DNA of 64,000 nt from Psychrobacter frigidicola (GTDB taxonomy: Bacteria > Pseudomonadota > Gammaproteobacteria > Pseudomonadales > Moraxellaceae), in contig NZ_VORZ01000001.1 of assembly GCF_007997305.1 (NCBI RefSeq), forward strand, positions 1,054,001 to 1,118,000. Reading direction: 5' to 3'. The translations under genes were made by a program, and so were the position numbers. Under the pieces are notes generated by a model. The model saw only the letters and a program-made list of their open reading frames with translations. It ran no database searches and had not been told where the DNA came from. Shown one piece after another: positions 1 to 10,567 of the stretch; the stretch's first letter is position 1, and the number at the start of each line of letters is the position of its first letter.

Positions 1-764
1 AAATGGCGCAGAGTCAATTAGATAAAGCCGAAAATGGTGCACGCCCGCAAGAAATTGCCCAAGCAAAAGCGGCATGGCAAGCCAATAAAGCGGCTTCTGA
101 CTTGGCAACCAACACTTATGAGCGTATCAATCGCCTGTATGAAGAAGGTTTAATGGCGCGGCAAAAACGCGATGAGGCATTTGCACAATCTTTGGCCACT
201 CAAGACCAAACTGAGGCGGCACGCTTGCAATATGAGATTGCGATCGAAGGCACGCGCAGTGAGGATAAATCAGCAGCCACTGCCCAAGTCGCACAAGTCG
301 ATGCGCAGTTAGAGGAAGCCTTAGTCGCTAAAACAGAAGCCAATCTAAAAAGTCCGATTGCCGGTATTGTAGACAGCGTGATTGTCAGTGTTGGTGAAGT
401 CATTGGCCAAGGCGTGCCGCTATTAACTCTAGTCGATACTAATAATCAATGGGTGGTATTGAATGTTACTGAAACTTATCTAAATCAGTTTGCGATTGGT
501 AAACAGTTTACTGGCACTATTCCGGCTTTATCGACCGCTGAAAGTCCTTATACTAAACAATTTACTGTCTATGCCACCTCGACCTTGTCGGACTTTGCTA
601 CGTGGCGACCGACCAATAATGACGACGGTTTTGATGTGCGTACTTTTGAAGTTAAGGCGCGTCCCACTTCTCCTGACTCGCGTGTTCGTTCAGGTATGAG
701 TGTGATTGTGCGCATCAATCCGCAAGCCTCTCCAGTGCTAGCCAATAATCAGATTCCCGAGTAA
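1..764 (+). CDS. HlyD-family membrane fusion (periplasmic adaptor) protein, 5' partial
   Basis: The reading frame is open from the window edge, so the N-terminus, including any membrane anchor, is missing. What remains is a long alanine/glutamine-rich coiled coil (about residues 1-105), followed by a lipoyl/barrel-sandwich half with the typical SPIAGIVDSV and VGEVIGQGVPLLTLVD stretch, and a beta-barrel domain ending in RSGMSVIVRI. Such adaptors bridge an inner-membrane exporter to an outer-membrane channel. The stop lies 3 bases before the first of two ABC-2 permease genes, so the three genes form one export operon of the YhiI-YhhJ or YbhG-YbhSR kind. The family is clear; the substrate cannot be read from the sequence. 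Confidence 0.85.
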   Translation, partial: MAQSQLDKAENGARPQEIAQAKAAWQANKAASDLATNTYERINRLYEEGLMARQKRDEAFAQSLATQDQTEAARLQYEIAIEGTRSEDKSAATAQVAQVDAQLEEALVAKTEANLKSPIAGIVDSVIVSVGEVIGQGVPLLTLVDTNNQWVVLNVTETYLNQFAIGKQFTGTIPALSTAESPYTKQFTVYATSTLSDFATWRPTNNDDGFDVRTFEVKARPTSPDSRVRSGMSVIVRINPQASPVLANNQIPE

Positions 765-767
765 ACC

Positions 768-2081
768 ATGCGTCTGATTCGAGCCTTTGTGCGTAGTGCT
801 GCCTATGAGCGTCGTTTTTTTAGCAAAAATCCGTGGGATTTGGCGATGGTAGTATGGATTCCGTTGGCGACGGTATTGTTAATTTGGTGGATATTTTCAC
901 AAACCCAAATTACTGACTTGCCTATTGGCGTGATTGACCAAGACAATGGCCCCGTTGCCAATACGCTAGTACGCTATCTAGAAGCGAGTCCTGACATTAC
1001 GGTCAAGCAGCTTTACTACTCACCAGCCACGGCAAAAGACGCTATTTTACAGCGAGATATTTATGCAGTGGTCATTATTCCACAAGATTTTTCGCGCAAT
1101 ATACTATCTGGTAAACCATCGCCATTAGTACTGCAAGTCAATGCTCAATACGGTACTCATTCCGGTATTATCCAAAAAAGCGTGCAATCCGTCGCTGGTA
1201 CTTTATCGGCTGGCGTTGAGATGCAGCGCTTAGTCAAACAAGGCATGGCTCCCTCACAAGCCGCTATTGCTTACTCACCTATTGGCATTCAACGGGTTAG
1301 CTTATTTAACGCGGCAACCAATTATCAGCAGTTTTTGGCATCGACAGTTATTCCTGCCTTGCTGCATATTTTGGCGATGGTGATTGGTGCCACTACTATT
1401 GGCCGTGAGCTACGAGATAAGCAGCTTGGTCGTTGGTATCGGTTTATTGCTAATGGCAGTCCTATTAACAATAGTCTTGCTAATAATGGCCTTGATAGCA
1501 ATAATCTTGAAAGCAAAAACCCTAATTTAACTTTATCAATAAATGACACTTTAGAAAATCAATTAATCGCGCCTAAACAGGTGAGTATCCTAATGTTGCT
1601 ATCGGGTCTAGCGGGCAAATTTTTTTGGCCAACGCTCGCTTATAGTTTATGGTCCGCACTGGCATTATGGCTGGCAATTGGTCAGCAAGAGATTGCGAGC
1701 GCCTCTATAATGGCCACCTATCTTGGGCTAGTAGTGTTGATGATACTGTCATTTTGGCTGGGTGCAATTTTTACTTTAGGCTCGTTTTCATTACGTACCG
1801 GACTGTCGGCGACCGGCTTTATCTCAGCGCCTTCTTATGCCTTTGCTGGGGTAACTTTTCCTTATATCGCTATCAGTGAAAGTGCCAAGCATTGGTCGGA
1901 TGCCCTACCTTTAACGCATTATCTTAAGTTGCATATTGCCCAATTACAGATGCAAGCACCCGCCGCCATATCACTACCTATTGTTTATGGCTTAGTCATA
2001 GCGACTGCGATTGCCATGCTGATAACCGCCCTATTGACCAAACGCGCTTTAGCACATCCTGAACGTTGGGGAGCACGCTAA
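768..2081 (+). CDS. ABC-2 type transporter permease (YhhJ/YbhR-like), first of a pair
   Basis: A 437-residue inner-membrane protein. One N-terminal membrane helix (about residues 25-45, MVVWIPLATVLLIWWIF) is followed by a large extracytoplasmic domain containing IGVIDQDNGP, then by a block of five or so helices at about residues 190-430. This is the ABC2_membrane_3 layout of drug or peptide exporter permeases. A low-complexity Asn/Leu-rich insert of about 40 residues (around residues 225-265) sits in the cytoplasmic loop between helices. It begins 3 bases after the adaptor gene with no strong ribosome binding site, which suggests translational coupling. Its stop codon shares one base with the next start (TAATG). 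No ATPase gene is present in the visible part of the operon. Confidence 0.85.
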   Translation: MRLIRAFVRSAAYERRFFSKNPWDLAMVVWIPLATVLLIWWIFSQTQITDLPIGVIDQDNGPVANTLVRYLEASPDITVKQLYYSPATAKDAILQRDIYAVVIIPQDFSRNILSGKPSPLVLQVNAQYGTHSGIIQKSVQSVAGTLSAGVEMQRLVKQGMAPSQAAIAYSPIGIQRVSLFNAATNYQQFLASTVIPALLHILAMVIGATTIGRELRDKQLGRWYRFIANGSPINNSLANNGLDSNNLESKNPNLTLSINDTLENQLIAPKQVSILMLLSGLAGKFFWPTLAYSLWSALALWLAIGQQEIASASIMATYLGLVVLMILSFWLGAIFTLGSFSLRTGLSATGFISAPSYAFAGVTFPYIAISESAKHWSDALPLTHYLKLHIAQLQMQAPAAISLPIVYGLVIATAIAMLITALLTKRALAHPERWGAR

Positions 2082-3283
2082 TGTCGCCATCATTAAAAAA
2101 CAAGCCATTGGAAAATCATCCACCAGAATACACGCCAGCATCACAGAATTTCTTGGGTAGCTTCTTACAAACTTTAAAAGATATTTTTGTAGATAAAGGC
2201 GTGCTGTTAATGCTGGTTATCGCGCCCATTATCTATGGCTTTTTTTATCCTTGGCCATATTCAACTGAGGTGGTTAATCATGTGCCAGTAGGTATTATTG
2301 ATAATGATAATAGTAACTTGTCGCGCACTATTAGCCGTTATGCAAGCGCCAGTCCGCAATTGCATACGCAGCGCTTTATTAATGAAGAAAGCGCTAAACA
2401 GGCCATCTGGTCAAATGAAATCGCTGGCTATATGATTATTCCAAGTGGCCTTGAGCAGCAAGTACTATCCGGTAAGGCTGCCAGTGTCATTGTCCTTGGG
2501 AATGGCGGCTATTTTATTCTCAATAAAAATGTCCAAATGGGATTTTTACAGGCCGTCAGTACCGTATCAGCCGGTATTGAAGTGAAAAAGAATGTGGCAC
2601 AAGGCGCTTATCTACCGACAGCTGCTAGTAATACCCAAGCTGTTCCTCTACAAATCATTCCGTTATACAATCAAACAGAAGGCTACGGCGCTTACGTGGT
2701 GCCCGCAGTAGCTATTCTTATTTTACAACAGACCTTATTGATGGCAACGTCTATGCTCATCGGCACTTGGTATGAGCAGCGCCGCCATGCAACTAATATA
2801 CGCGGCTGGCTGGGGCGAATTATGGCGCTGAGTTTAATCAGCTTTATTATAGGCTGCTTTTATTACGGTTGGGTATTTGAGCTACATCATTATCCACGTG
2901 GAGAGAACATGCTGGGTAGTTTGCTGTTCTTACTGCTGTTTTGCCCAACAGTGGCAACTCTCGGATGCGTGCTCGGATTGTGGTTTCGCCAGCGTGAACG
3001 CAGTATGCAGATTTTAATTTTTAGCTCACTACCGATATTTTTTATCAGTGGTTATCCGTGGCCAGCAGACCAACTGCCAGAAGCGCTGCAAATAATACGC
3101 TGGTTGTTCCCTACTACGCCCGCTATTAACACTTCAGTCCAGCTCAATCAAATGGGAGCAAGCGTCGCGCAAGTCGCCACTGGGTTTTATGCACTTGCCA
3201 GCTTATGGTTGTTTTATTTCGTACTACTGATGGTTTTTCGTTGGCGCACGCAACCTACTCCTCAAGATAAAATCAATTCCTAA
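2081..3283 (+). CDS. ABC-2 type transporter permease (YhhJ/YbhS-like), second of a pair
   Basis: A 400-residue paralogue of the preceding permease with the same plan: an N-terminal helix (GVLLMLVIAPIIYGFFYPWP), an external domain with VGIIDNDNSNLSR, and a C-terminal helix bundle. The chosen start is the ATG that overlaps the upstream stop codon; GGGGAG lies 7 bases ahead of it. A longer frame beginning 15 bases upstream would use a non-ATG codon and has no such site. The two permeases probably form a heterodimer working with the adaptor. It is followed by a strong bidirectional terminator. Family assignment is firm; transport substrate and partner ATPase are unknown. Confidence 0.85.
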   Translation: MSPSLKNKPLENHPPEYTPASQNFLGSFLQTLKDIFVDKGVLLMLVIAPIIYGFFYPWPYSTEVVNHVPVGIIDNDNSNLSRTISRYASASPQLHTQRFINEESAKQAIWSNEIAGYMIIPSGLEQQVLSGKAASVIVLGNGGYFILNKNVQMGFLQAVSTVSAGIEVKKNVAQGAYLPTAASNTQAVPLQIIPLYNQTEGYGAYVVPAVAILILQQTLLMATSMLIGTWYEQRRHATNIRGWLGRIMALSLISFIIGCFYYGWVFELHHYPRGENMLGSLLFLLLFCPTVATLGCVLGLWFRQRERSMQILIFSSLPIFFISGYPWPADQLPEALQIIRWLFPTTPAINTSVQLNQMGASVAQVATGFYALASLWLFYFVLLMVFRWRTQPTPQDKINS

Positions 3284-3313
3284 TTAAAGAAACAGTAGAG
3301 TACATTATTTATC

Positions 3314-3376
3314 AAAATTAGCTTAATAAAAAAGCGCCTACACATTATGCAGACGCTTTTTTATTAAGCTAATTTT
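3314..3376. terminator. Bidirectional intrinsic terminator between the ABC operon and sthA
   Basis: Two perfect 23-base inverted arms (3314-3336 and 3354-3376) flank a 17-base loop. Each arm contains a run of A or T next to a GCG core, so both converging transcripts end in a stem followed by U residues. It lies exactly between convergent genes. Confidence 0.9.
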
Positions 3377-3400
3377 ATTTTAGTGACGTTTTAAATAATT

Positions 3401-5050
3401 TTAAAATACACGGTTAAGACCATTTAATGCTGCGACCCGATAAGCTTCTGCCATGGTCGGATAGTTAAAGGTGGTATTCACAAAGTACTCAAGGGTGGCA
3501 TTACACTTCATGACCGCTTGACCGATGTGAATAATCTCTGAAGCATGATTACCATAACAGTGGATACCTAGTACCTCCAAGGTTTCGCGGTGAAATAGAA
3601 TCTTTAAGACCCCAGAACGCTCGCCGATGATTTGCGCACGAGCAAGATGCTTAAAGAAAGCTTGACCTACTTCATAAGGAACTTTAGCATCGGTTAATTC
3701 TTGCTCAGTTTTACCAATACAAGAAATCTCAGGAATGGTATAAATACCAGTTGGTACACTAGAAACAAATTCAGCATCTCTATCACCAACCATAAAGGCA
3801 GCTGCACAGCGCCCTTGGTCATACGCCGCAGAGGCAAGCGAAGGCCAACCGATGACATCACCGGCTGCATAGATATTTTCAACGTCAGTACGATAAGTAT
3901 CATCTATTTTTAACTGACCACGGGTATTCGCTTTAAGACCAACCGCTTCTAAGTTCAGGCCTTCGGTATTACCTGAGCGTCCATTTGACCATAGAATGGC
4001 ATCAGACTTTATTTTCTTACCACTCTTGAGATACAAAATAACATAGTCATCATGTGTCTCTAGATGATCAATCTCTTCATTGCTGCGAATGACGACACCG
4101 AACTGTCTAAAGTCATGAGCGATAGCATCGCTGATTTCACTATCAAGATAACTTAATAACTGATCTTGGTTATTAATCAAGTCAACTTTATAGCCAAGAC
4201 CCGTGAAGATAGAAGCATATTCACAACCAATCACCCCAGCACCGTAAATGATAATTTTCTTGACGACATAATCCATTTGCAAGATTTTGTCAGAGTCAAA
4301 AACGCGCGGATGATCAAAGTCTAAAATATCAGGACGGTAAGGACGGCTACCGACAGTGATAATCGCCTTATTAAAGGTGATCGTCTCAAAAGTATTTTCG
4401 TCAATTTCAATACGGATGGTATGTTGATCAACGAAGCTTGCCCAACCATGAATCACTTCAACCTGATTGCGCTCATAAAAGCGCTTATGAGTGCTTACTT
4501 GCTGACGAATCACATCACGTGCTTTGGCAAGTACAATATTCAAGGGTACTTGATGATAATCCATCGCTTTGGTAAACATCTGGTCACGGCGGAAGTTAAT
4601 CAAGTTAAAGACCGATTGGCGCAGCGCTTTACTGGGAATCGTACCGACGTGCGTACAGTTACCACCGACTTGCTCTCGTGGGTCGATAACCACCACTTTT
4701 TTACCAGATTTCGCCAGCTTCATTGCAGCGGCTTCACCAGCAGGGCCTGCCCCTAAGACCACCGCATCATATTCATACGCGTGCTTATCGCTTTTTAGAC
4801 GTTCTGAGTCTTTGTTAAAGCCGGATTTAACATCAATACGGGTATCATCAAGCGGATTGACCAAGTCTGGATGGTACATGATATCGTCGCTAACTTGCTC
4901 ATGCGTTTGTGCTATTCGCTCTTCTTTATCTGCACTTTTGGTCGTCTCAGATATGGTTATTGGTGAGCCACCGTCATTTTTGTTTGAAACTTCGGTATGA
5001 CTGTCTTTACCAGTATTATTAGTGGCATCGCCTTTAGTTTTTTTTCCCAT
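3401..5050 (-). CDS. sthA: Soluble pyridine nucleotide transhydrogenase (Si-specific NAD(P)+ transhydrogenase)
   Basis: A 549-residue FAD flavoprotein that passes hydride between NADPH and NAD+ in the cytosol. The FAD-binding GAGPAGE motif is at residues 100-106. The segment [13 protein letters not shown] (from residue 132) is diagnostic: the disulphide reductase pattern CxxxxC is CxxxxT here, as in known SthA proteins. A second dinucleotide motif ([12 protein letters not shown]) and the FAD motif YAAGDVIG follow, then the dimerisation domain. The protein is about 80 residues longer than the usual 465 because of a charged, low-complexity N-terminal extension. The long start is supported by AGAGGA just upstream; an internal Met at residue 58 is the alternative. 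Confidence 0.93.
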   Translation of the reverse strand: MGKKTKGDATNNTGKDSHTEVSNKNDGGSPITISETTKSADKEERIAQTHEQVSDDIMYHPDLVNPLDDTRIDVKSGFNKDSERLKSDKHAYEYDAVVLGAGPAGEAAAMKLAKSGKKVVVIDPREQVGGNCTHVGTIPSKALRQSVFNLINFRRDQMFTKAMDYHQVPLNIVLAKARDVIRQQVSTHKRFYERNQVEVIHGWASFVDQHTIRIEIDENTFETITFNKAIITVGSRPYRPDILDFDHPRVFDSDKILQMDYVVKKIIIYGAGVIGCEYASIFTGLGYKVDLINNQDQLLSYLDSEISDAIAHDFRQFGVVIRSNEEIDHLETHDDYVILYLKSGKKIKSDAILWSNGRSGNTEGLNLEAVGLKANTRGQLKIDDTYRTDVENIYAAGDVIGWPSLASAAYDQGRCAAAFMVGDRDAEFVSSVPTGIYTIPEISCIGKTEQELTDAKVPYEVGQAFFKHLARAQIIGERSGVLKILFHRETLEVLGIHCYGNHASEIIHIGQAVMKCNATLEYFVNTTFNYPTMAEAYRVAALNGLNRVF

Positions 5051-5303
5051 TATGTCCTCTTTACTCTTTCATTTATTGGCGGGTTAATATTCGATCGTTT
5101 AATAGTATGGTGTAAAAGTTGCGGAGCCTTCAATAACAACTTACCTAGCTGTTAATAGATGTTTATGCTAATAACGGTGGCTGCATAATAATAAGTTAGG
5201 TAGTTTTCAATATGTGGCTATATGGCTGTAAGTAGATATGAGTTACCCACCTTACGTTGTGATAAGGGGTTTTGCAATCTTGAATGGTAGGCGGTATGTC
5301 ATG

Positions 5304-6200
5304 TTAGCCAATACGTCGCTTTAATCCGGTTATCTGTAAGATACGGGTCGCTATCTCTTCAACCGACATCTCAGAGACGTCAAGGCTTGGAATACCTTGT
5401 GAAGTATAAATGCCCTGTATCGCGCGCTGTTCTTGCTGACATTGCTGATAACTCGAATAACGACTGCCAGCGCGACGTTCTTGACGAATTTTCACTAAGC
5501 GATCCGTATCAATAATAAGTCCAAACAGTTTGTCTTTATGTTCACGTAATGCTTTTGGTAATTGATTATCAAATAAATCTTCTTCAGTTAAGGGATAGTT
5601 AGCAGCACGAATACCGAATTGTAAGGCTAAATATAATGAAGTCGGCGTTTTTCCTGAGCGTGACACACCAATAAGAATAATATCTGCTGCATGATAATGC
5701 CGTGTGCGCGCGCCATCATCATTATCTAATGCAAAATGTACCGCATCAATACGCTCTTTATAAGTTTCAGAGTCGACGTTATCATGCGCGTGCCCCGAGT
5801 GTCCATCAGGCTCAACACCCGTCTCTTCGGCAATACGCCCAATTAACCCTTCATACATATCCAGATTACAACTCTGTGCTGAATTTATTTTTTCACGAAT
5901 CTCAGGGTTAACAATGGTGTCAAAGACCAATGGCAATAGGCCATCACGCTGATATGCTATATTAATTTGTTCAACCGCATCATCAGCGCGCTCTAATGTA
6001 TCGACATAAGGCAATACGCGAGTCTCGAACGGCACAGAAGCAAACTGACTTAAAATGGAGCGACCAAGCGTTTCAGCAGTAATTGCCGTGCCATCAGAGA
6101 TAAAAAATGCACTTCTTACAGTTTGCGAATTATCCAAACTTAATGCATGGTGATTTTGAATCGTGGGCTTATTTTGTTCGGACGGGTTACTTGAATACAT
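5304..6200 (-). CDS. ppsR: Phosphoenolpyruvate synthase regulatory protein (bifunctional kinase/pyrophosphorylase)
   Basis: A 298-residue member of the DUF299 family. It inactivates PEP synthase by ADP-dependent phosphorylation of a threonine next to the catalytic histidine and reactivates it by Pi-dependent dephosphorylation. The P-loop GVSRSGKT is at residues 178-185, and the N-terminus carries FFISDGTAITAETLG, typical of the family. A short His/Asp-rich insert (residues 131-145) is a local elaboration. It is transcribed away from ppsA, its target, across a 600-base shared control region, which supports the assignment. The start is preceded by GAGG 10 bases upstream. Confidence 0.93.
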   Translation of the reverse strand: MYSSNPSEQNKPTIQNHHALSLDNSQTVRSAFFISDGTAITAETLGRSILSQFASVPFETRVLPYVDTLERADDAVEQINIAYQRDGLLPLVFDTIVNPEIREKINSAQSCNLDMYEGLIGRIAEETGVEPDGHSGHAHDNVDSETYKERIDAVHFALDNDDGARTRHYHAADIILIGVSRSGKTPTSLYLALQFGIRAANYPLTEEDLFDNQLPKALREHKDKLFGLIIDTDRLVKIRQERRAGSRYSSYQQCQQEQRAIQGIYTSQGIPSLDVSEMSVEEIATRILQITGLKRRIG

Positions 6201-6800
6201 AACTTAAAAACCTCAATAGTAGCCTTTGAGTGACTTATCTTACTCTATGTATCAGTCACCATTTATTAGTATGCAATCAGTACATCATTATTACGATGAT
6301 GACTAAGGCGTTAGGGCGCTTGTTTTACGCGCTTAAAATTTTATAGACTACATTATACCAATATTAAGCATTCAATAGGAATCGATGTTAGCATAAGCAC
6401 TCAGTAATTGCGGCAAATCAAGGCTTCTAGCTCACTCCTACTCTTTTATATGTCACTCGTTAATAAATGGGGTTCTCTGTATTTATATAAAGGCATTTTT
6501 ATAGGATCTATGAGTTATTATGCGATAAGCATTTTCAACAAAAACACTTTATTAGTCGTACTGTTAATTCTAAATAACTTTTCCAAGTATCGTTTTACCC
6601 ACTCAAATATTGATTTACTGAATCAAATGAAAAAATAAAACTCTGAACATCACTCTTATTTATCAGTAAATTATCCTTATTTTCCATTATTTTTACCTTT
6701 TTTATAAAATATTTGGCTAAACCCCTCGAAATTGTCCAAATATAGCTGTATAATTGACCCTTATAATCTTTACTAAATAACCTTATTTTCTGGAGTTATC
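6201..6800. other. Divergent ppsR-ppsA control region
   Basis: No convincing gene lies in these 600 bases; a 76-codon frame at 6408-6638 has no ribosome binding site and no recognisable product. The region is AT-rich and must hold both promoters. TATAAT-like sequences occur at 6749-6754 and 6762-6767 upstream of ppsA, but I could not pair either with a well-spaced -35 element. Confidence 0.5.
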
Positions 6801-9185
6801 ATGGCAGCGCAATCTACAGCACTCGTAATCAACCTTGATCAATTAGGAAAAAATGACATTGAGATGGTTGGTGGTAAGAACGCCTCGCTTGGCGAGATGA
6901 TCAGCCACTTGTCTGATTTGGGCGTTAGTGTCCCAGGCGGCTTTGCCACGACCTCAAAAGCTTTTTATCAATTTTTGACCGAAACCGGCTTAATTGATAA
7001 GATTAACAGTGAGCTTAAAGCGCTTGATGTTGATGATGTTAATAAACTTGCGGCGACTGGCAAAAAAATCCGTAATTGGATTATTGAACAAGAATTACCA
7101 AAAGATCTTGAACAAGCAGTGCGCAAATCATTTATAGAGATGAGCGACGGTAAAGAAATTGCCGTTGCCGTACGCTCTTCGGCTACTGCCGAAGATTTAC
7201 CAGATGCCTCATTTGCCGGTCAGCAAGAAACCTATCTGAACATTCGCGGTATTGATAACGTCCTTATTGCTATTAAAGAAGTATTTGCCTCACTATATAA
7301 TGACCGTGCCATCTCTTACCGTGTACATAAAGGCTTTGAGCATGAAGGCGTTGCCTTATCTGCCACAGTCCAACGCATGGTACGTTCAGAGACGGGCGCT
7401 GCTGGCGTGATGTTCACGCTTGATACCGAAAGTGGCTTTGATAAAGTCGTCTTTATTACTTCAAGCTATGGCTTAGGTGAGATGGTCGTGCAAGGCGCGG
7501 TTAACCCAGATGAATTTTATATTTCAAAACAGCTACTAGCCAATGGCAAGCCAGCGATCATTCGTCGTAACCTAGGTAGCAAGCATAAAAAAATGATTTA
7601 TGGCGATGAAGGCAGCACCGCTAAATCTGTCAAAATCGTTGATGTTGAAAAACAAGAGCGTATGCAGTTCTCATTATCAACAGAAGAGCTGACTGACCTT
7701 GCCAAACAAGCCGTAACTATCGAGAAGCATTACGGCCAAGCGATGGATATCGAATGGGCAAAAGACGGCGATACCAATGAAATCTTTATCGTCCAAGCCC
7801 GTCCAGAAACCGTTAAAAGTCGTCAAGACAGCAACGTTATGGAACGTTATGTCATTGATACTAAAGGCGCTAAAGTATTGTGCGAAGGTCGTTCAATCGG
7901 TCAACGTATCGGCGCGGGTAAAGTACGTATCGTTAGTAACTTAAACGAGATGGACAAAGTACAGGAAGGTGACGTTCTAGTTTCAGACATGACAGATCCA
8001 GATTGGGAACCTGTCATGAAGCGTGCATCAGCCATTGTCACTAACCGTGGTGGTCGTACCTGTCACGCCGCGATTATCGCCCGTGAGCTTGGCGTTCCAG
8101 CGATTGTTGGTTGTGGTAATGCCACTGAGCTATTGGTTGATGGTCAAGACGTTACCGTTTCTTGTGCTGAAGGCGATACCGGTTTTATTTATGACAGTCA
8201 GATTGATTTTGATATTCAGACTAACGCTATTGACTCAATGCCAGAGCTGGCGTTCAAAATCATGATGAACGTTGGTAACCCAGACCGTGCCTTCTCATTT
8301 ACCCAAATGCCTAATAAAGGCATTGGTCTTGCCCGTCTAGAGTTCATCATCAACCGTATGATTGGCGTGCATCCAAAAGCGCTACTCAATATGAATAGCT
8401 TACCACGTGAAGTGGCCCAAGCAATTAATGAGCGCATTGCAGGTTATGCCTCACCAGTTGACTTCTATGTTGATAAATTAGTTGAAGGTATCTCAACGCT
8501 AGCCGTTGCCTTTATGGATCAGCCAGTTATCGTACGGATGTCAGATTTTAAATCAAACGAATACGCCAATCTTTTAGGCGGTAAGTTATACGAGCCTACC
8601 GAAGAGAACCCAATGCTGGGATTCCGTGGTGCTAGCCGTTATGTGTCTGACAACTTCCGTGATTGTTTTGAGCTTGAATGTAAAGCGCTAAAACGCGTAC
8701 GTGATACCATGGGCTTGACCAACGTCGAAATTATGATTCCATTCGTTCGTACTGTTGATGAAGCCGCACAAGTGATCGAGCTGCTTGAGAAAAATGGTCT
8801 AAAGCGTGGCGAAAATGGTCTACGCGTTATCATGATGTGTGAGCTACCAACCAACTGTTTACTTGCTGATGAGTTCTTAGAGCACTTTGATGGCTTCTCA
8901 ATCGGCTCTAATGACTTGACGCAGTTGACCCTCGGTCTTGATCGCGACTCAGGTATCATCTCTCATCTATTTGATGAGCGCGATCCTGCGGTTAAAAAGC
9001 TATTGTCTATGGCCATTGCAGCTTGTCGTAAAGCTGATAAATACATTGGTATCTGTGGTCAAGGCCCATCTGACCATCCGGATTTTGCTTACTGGTTAAT
9101 GGAACAAGGTATTAGCTCAGTGTCATTAAACCCTGACTCAGTGCTTGATACGTGGTTCTTCTTAGCAGATGAAGAAGCACAGTAA
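6801..9185 (+). CDS. ppsA: Phosphoenolpyruvate synthase (pyruvate, water dikinase)
   Basis: A 794-residue cytosolic gluconeogenic enzyme that converts pyruvate plus ATP to PEP, AMP and phosphate. The order is an N-terminal ATP-grasp domain (residues 1-340, with [10 protein letters not shown] and [20 protein letters not shown]), the swivelling phosphohistidine domain with the catalytic histidine H422 in GGRTCHAAI, and a C-terminal PEP/pyruvate TIM barrel ending with [11 protein letters not shown]. The threonine before the histidine is the site modified by PpsR, encoded divergently next door. Length and motifs match the family throughout. TGGAG lies 6 bases before the ATG. Confidence 0.97.
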   Translation: MAAQSTALVINLDQLGKNDIEMVGGKNASLGEMISHLSDLGVSVPGGFATTSKAFYQFLTETGLIDKINSELKALDVDDVNKLAATGKKIRNWIIEQELPKDLEQAVRKSFIEMSDGKEIAVAVRSSATAEDLPDASFAGQQETYLNIRGIDNVLIAIKEVFASLYNDRAISYRVHKGFEHEGVALSATVQRMVRSETGAAGVMFTLDTESGFDKVVFITSSYGLGEMVVQGAVNPDEFYISKQLLANGKPAIIRRNLGSKHKKMIYGDEGSTAKSVKIVDVEKQERMQFSLSTEELTDLAKQAVTIEKHYGQAMDIEWAKDGDTNEIFIVQARPETVKSRQDSNVMERYVIDTKGAKVLCEGRSIGQRIGAGKVRIVSNLNEMDKVQEGDVLVSDMTDPDWEPVMKRASAIVTNRGGRTCHAAIIARELGVPAIVGCGNATELLVDGQDVTVSCAEGDTGFIYDSQIDFDIQTNAIDSMPELAFKIMMNVGNPDRAFSFTQMPNKGIGLARLEFIINRMIGVHPKALLNMNSLPREVAQAINERIAGYASPVDFYVDKLVEGISTLAVAFMDQPVIVRMSDFKSNEYANLLGGKLYEPTEENPMLGFRGASRYVSDNFRDCFELECKALKRVRDTMGLTNVEIMIPFVRTVDEAAQVIELLEKNGLKRGENGLRVIMMCELPTNCLLADEFLEHFDGFSIGSNDLTQLTLGLDRDSGIISHLFDERDPAVKKLLSMAIAACRKADKYIGICGQGPSDHPDFAYWLMEQGISSVSLNPDSVLDTWFFLADEEAQ

Positions 9186-9256
9186 TCTGCCATAGGTTAC
9201 GGTCAGCAAGACGTGATTAAAATAGCTAAATAGAATTTTAATTAGATATTCCGTCA

Positions 9257-9312
9257 TTAGGGTTTGTTTGCAAGTCATCAATCAAATTGATGAAATGGCA
9301 GACAAACCCTAA
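9257..9312 (+). terminator. Two-tier stem-loop downstream of ppsA
   Basis: A 15-base outer stem (9257-9271 with 9298-9312, one G-U pair) encloses a second perfect 8-base stem (9275-9282 with 9286-9293). No T-run follows, so it may be a 3'-end stabiliser or a factor-dependent terminator rather than a classic intrinsic one. Confidence 0.55.
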
Positions 9313-9414
9313 GCTGTATTTAGTATTCAATAAAGGTTGTAGCAAACCGTGCTTGTTAATACTAAACGTATCCTAATATAATGACTTAAGACATGACTAA
9401 CGATGTAGGCTACT

Positions 9415-10386
9415 ATGCAAATTTTCCTTGCTCGAAATAACGTACAAGCGGGTCCTTATGACGTGGATCAGCTTAATATCATGCTGTCATCTGGTGAAGT
9501 AACGCTTGAAGATTTAGTATGGCATGAAGGTTTAGACCAATGGCAGCGTATCGGCAATTTAACGGGCAACCAATATGCTTATCGCCCTGTAAACACTTCT
9601 GCACCTAATAACGCTACCACCAATGACCACATTATTAATAATGTAACTGTGTTTCCTGAAGATGCCAAGGGCGCAGATGGCAACAAAGTTTCTATTGATA
9701 GACTCTATGGCAAGCCTGAGCGCCCAGCAGCTGACCCCAAGAAGCCCAAAGCTGACATGACAACCAATCGTCAGCACACACCAAATAATACTGTGTCATT
9801 AAATAAGTCTAATACTGCTAAAGCTACAGATAAAGTAATCGGTAATGTGGTACTTGCGCCTATCATGTCGCGAATATTAGCAACGGCTATTAATGCATTG
9901 TTATATATATTGGCTATTATTCCGCTGGTAATGGCATTGACCAAGATGGACATAGACTATACTAAGTTTCAAAACATCCAGAACATGGATGCGGCTTACA
10001 AATATTCAATGACCCTCATGGAAAGTATTCCTAGCAGTACCCTTATGATGTCGCAAGTCATGATTTTCGGGTTATTTGCTTTGCAGCTATTGTTCATCAT
10101 GTTGCGTGGACAGTCCCTTGGCAAGTTGCTTACGGGTATTCGGGTAGTGGATCAGACTAGCCATCGCCTACCGTCATTCATCAAGCTTATTGGTATGCGC
10201 ACCTTACTGCTATTTATAATTTATAACTTACTATTCTCGTTTACCAGCTTCTTAGGTTTTGTAGTCATTGCGATCCATTATTATATGGCCTCAAAAAGCC
10301 CTGAAAATATTGGTTGGCACGATAAATTGGCTAAAACTTTAGTAGTGAAAGCTGATAGCAGCCAATTAACCAAACTACCAAAATAA
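9415..10386 (+). CDS. GYF_2-domain / RDD-family membrane protein
   Basis: A 323-residue protein of unknown function with two recognisable parts. Residues 1-50 (IFLARNNVQAGPYDVDQL followed by VTLEDLVWHEGLDQWQRI) fit the GYF_2 domain, often found as a cytoplasmic peptide-binding module. After a polar linker (residues 55-145) comes an RDD domain with three to four membrane helices (about residues 150-290) that begins with RILATAINALLYILAIIP and contains RGQSLGKLLTGIRVV, a hallmark RDD segment. It stands alone between hairpins on both sides. RDD proteins have been linked to ion transport or membrane stress, but no function can be fixed here. Confidence 0.8.
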   Translation: MQIFLARNNVQAGPYDVDQLNIMLSSGEVTLEDLVWHEGLDQWQRIGNLTGNQYAYRPVNTSAPNNATTNDHIINNVTVFPEDAKGADGNKVSIDRLYGKPERPAADPKKPKADMTTNRQHTPNNTVSLNKSNTAKATDKVIGNVVLAPIMSRILATAINALLYILAIIPLVMALTKMDIDYTKFQNIQNMDAAYKYSMTLMESIPSSTLMMSQVMIFGLFALQLLFIMLRGQSLGKLLTGIRVVDQTSHRLPSFIKLIGMRTLLLFIIYNLLFSFTSFLGFVVIAIHYYMASKSPENIGWHDKLAKTLVVKADSSQLTKLPK

Positions 10387-10412
10387 ATACAGACGATAGA
10401 ACAGTAGTTACA

Positions 10413-10454
10413 GCAACTAAGAAAGCAGCGTTTAAACGCTGCTTTCTTAGTTGC
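10413..10454. terminator. Terminator after the RDD gene (perfect 42-base palindrome)
   Basis: The sequence from 10413 to 10454 is a perfect inverted repeat with 21-base arms meeting at the centre. The GCAGCG core and flanking AAAG/CTTT allow a long hairpin. It separates the RDD gene from the rpsF promoter. Confidence 0.8.
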
Positions 10455-10500
10455 GCCTATCTATATTTTTGTTCATTTATCGTTGTACGCTGAATAGCCT

Positions 10501-10529
10501 TTGTGTTAATGAACGACTACTGTTATAAT
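10501..10529 (+). promoter_or_regulatory. Sigma-70 type promoter for rpsF-rpsR-rplI
   Basis: TTGTGT at 10501-10506 and TATAAT at 10524-10529 are separated by 17 bases, an optimal arrangement. About 105 bases of leader lie between it and rpsF. Confidence 0.7.
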
Positions 10530-10567
10530 ATGGCGCTTTATAAGCTAAGCTAATTTCCGATTTTTTT

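Noticed and set aside
6408..6638. A 76-codon frame upstream of ppsA
   Set aside because: No ribosome binding site, AT-driven composition and no recognisable product; it lies in the promoter region of ppsA.
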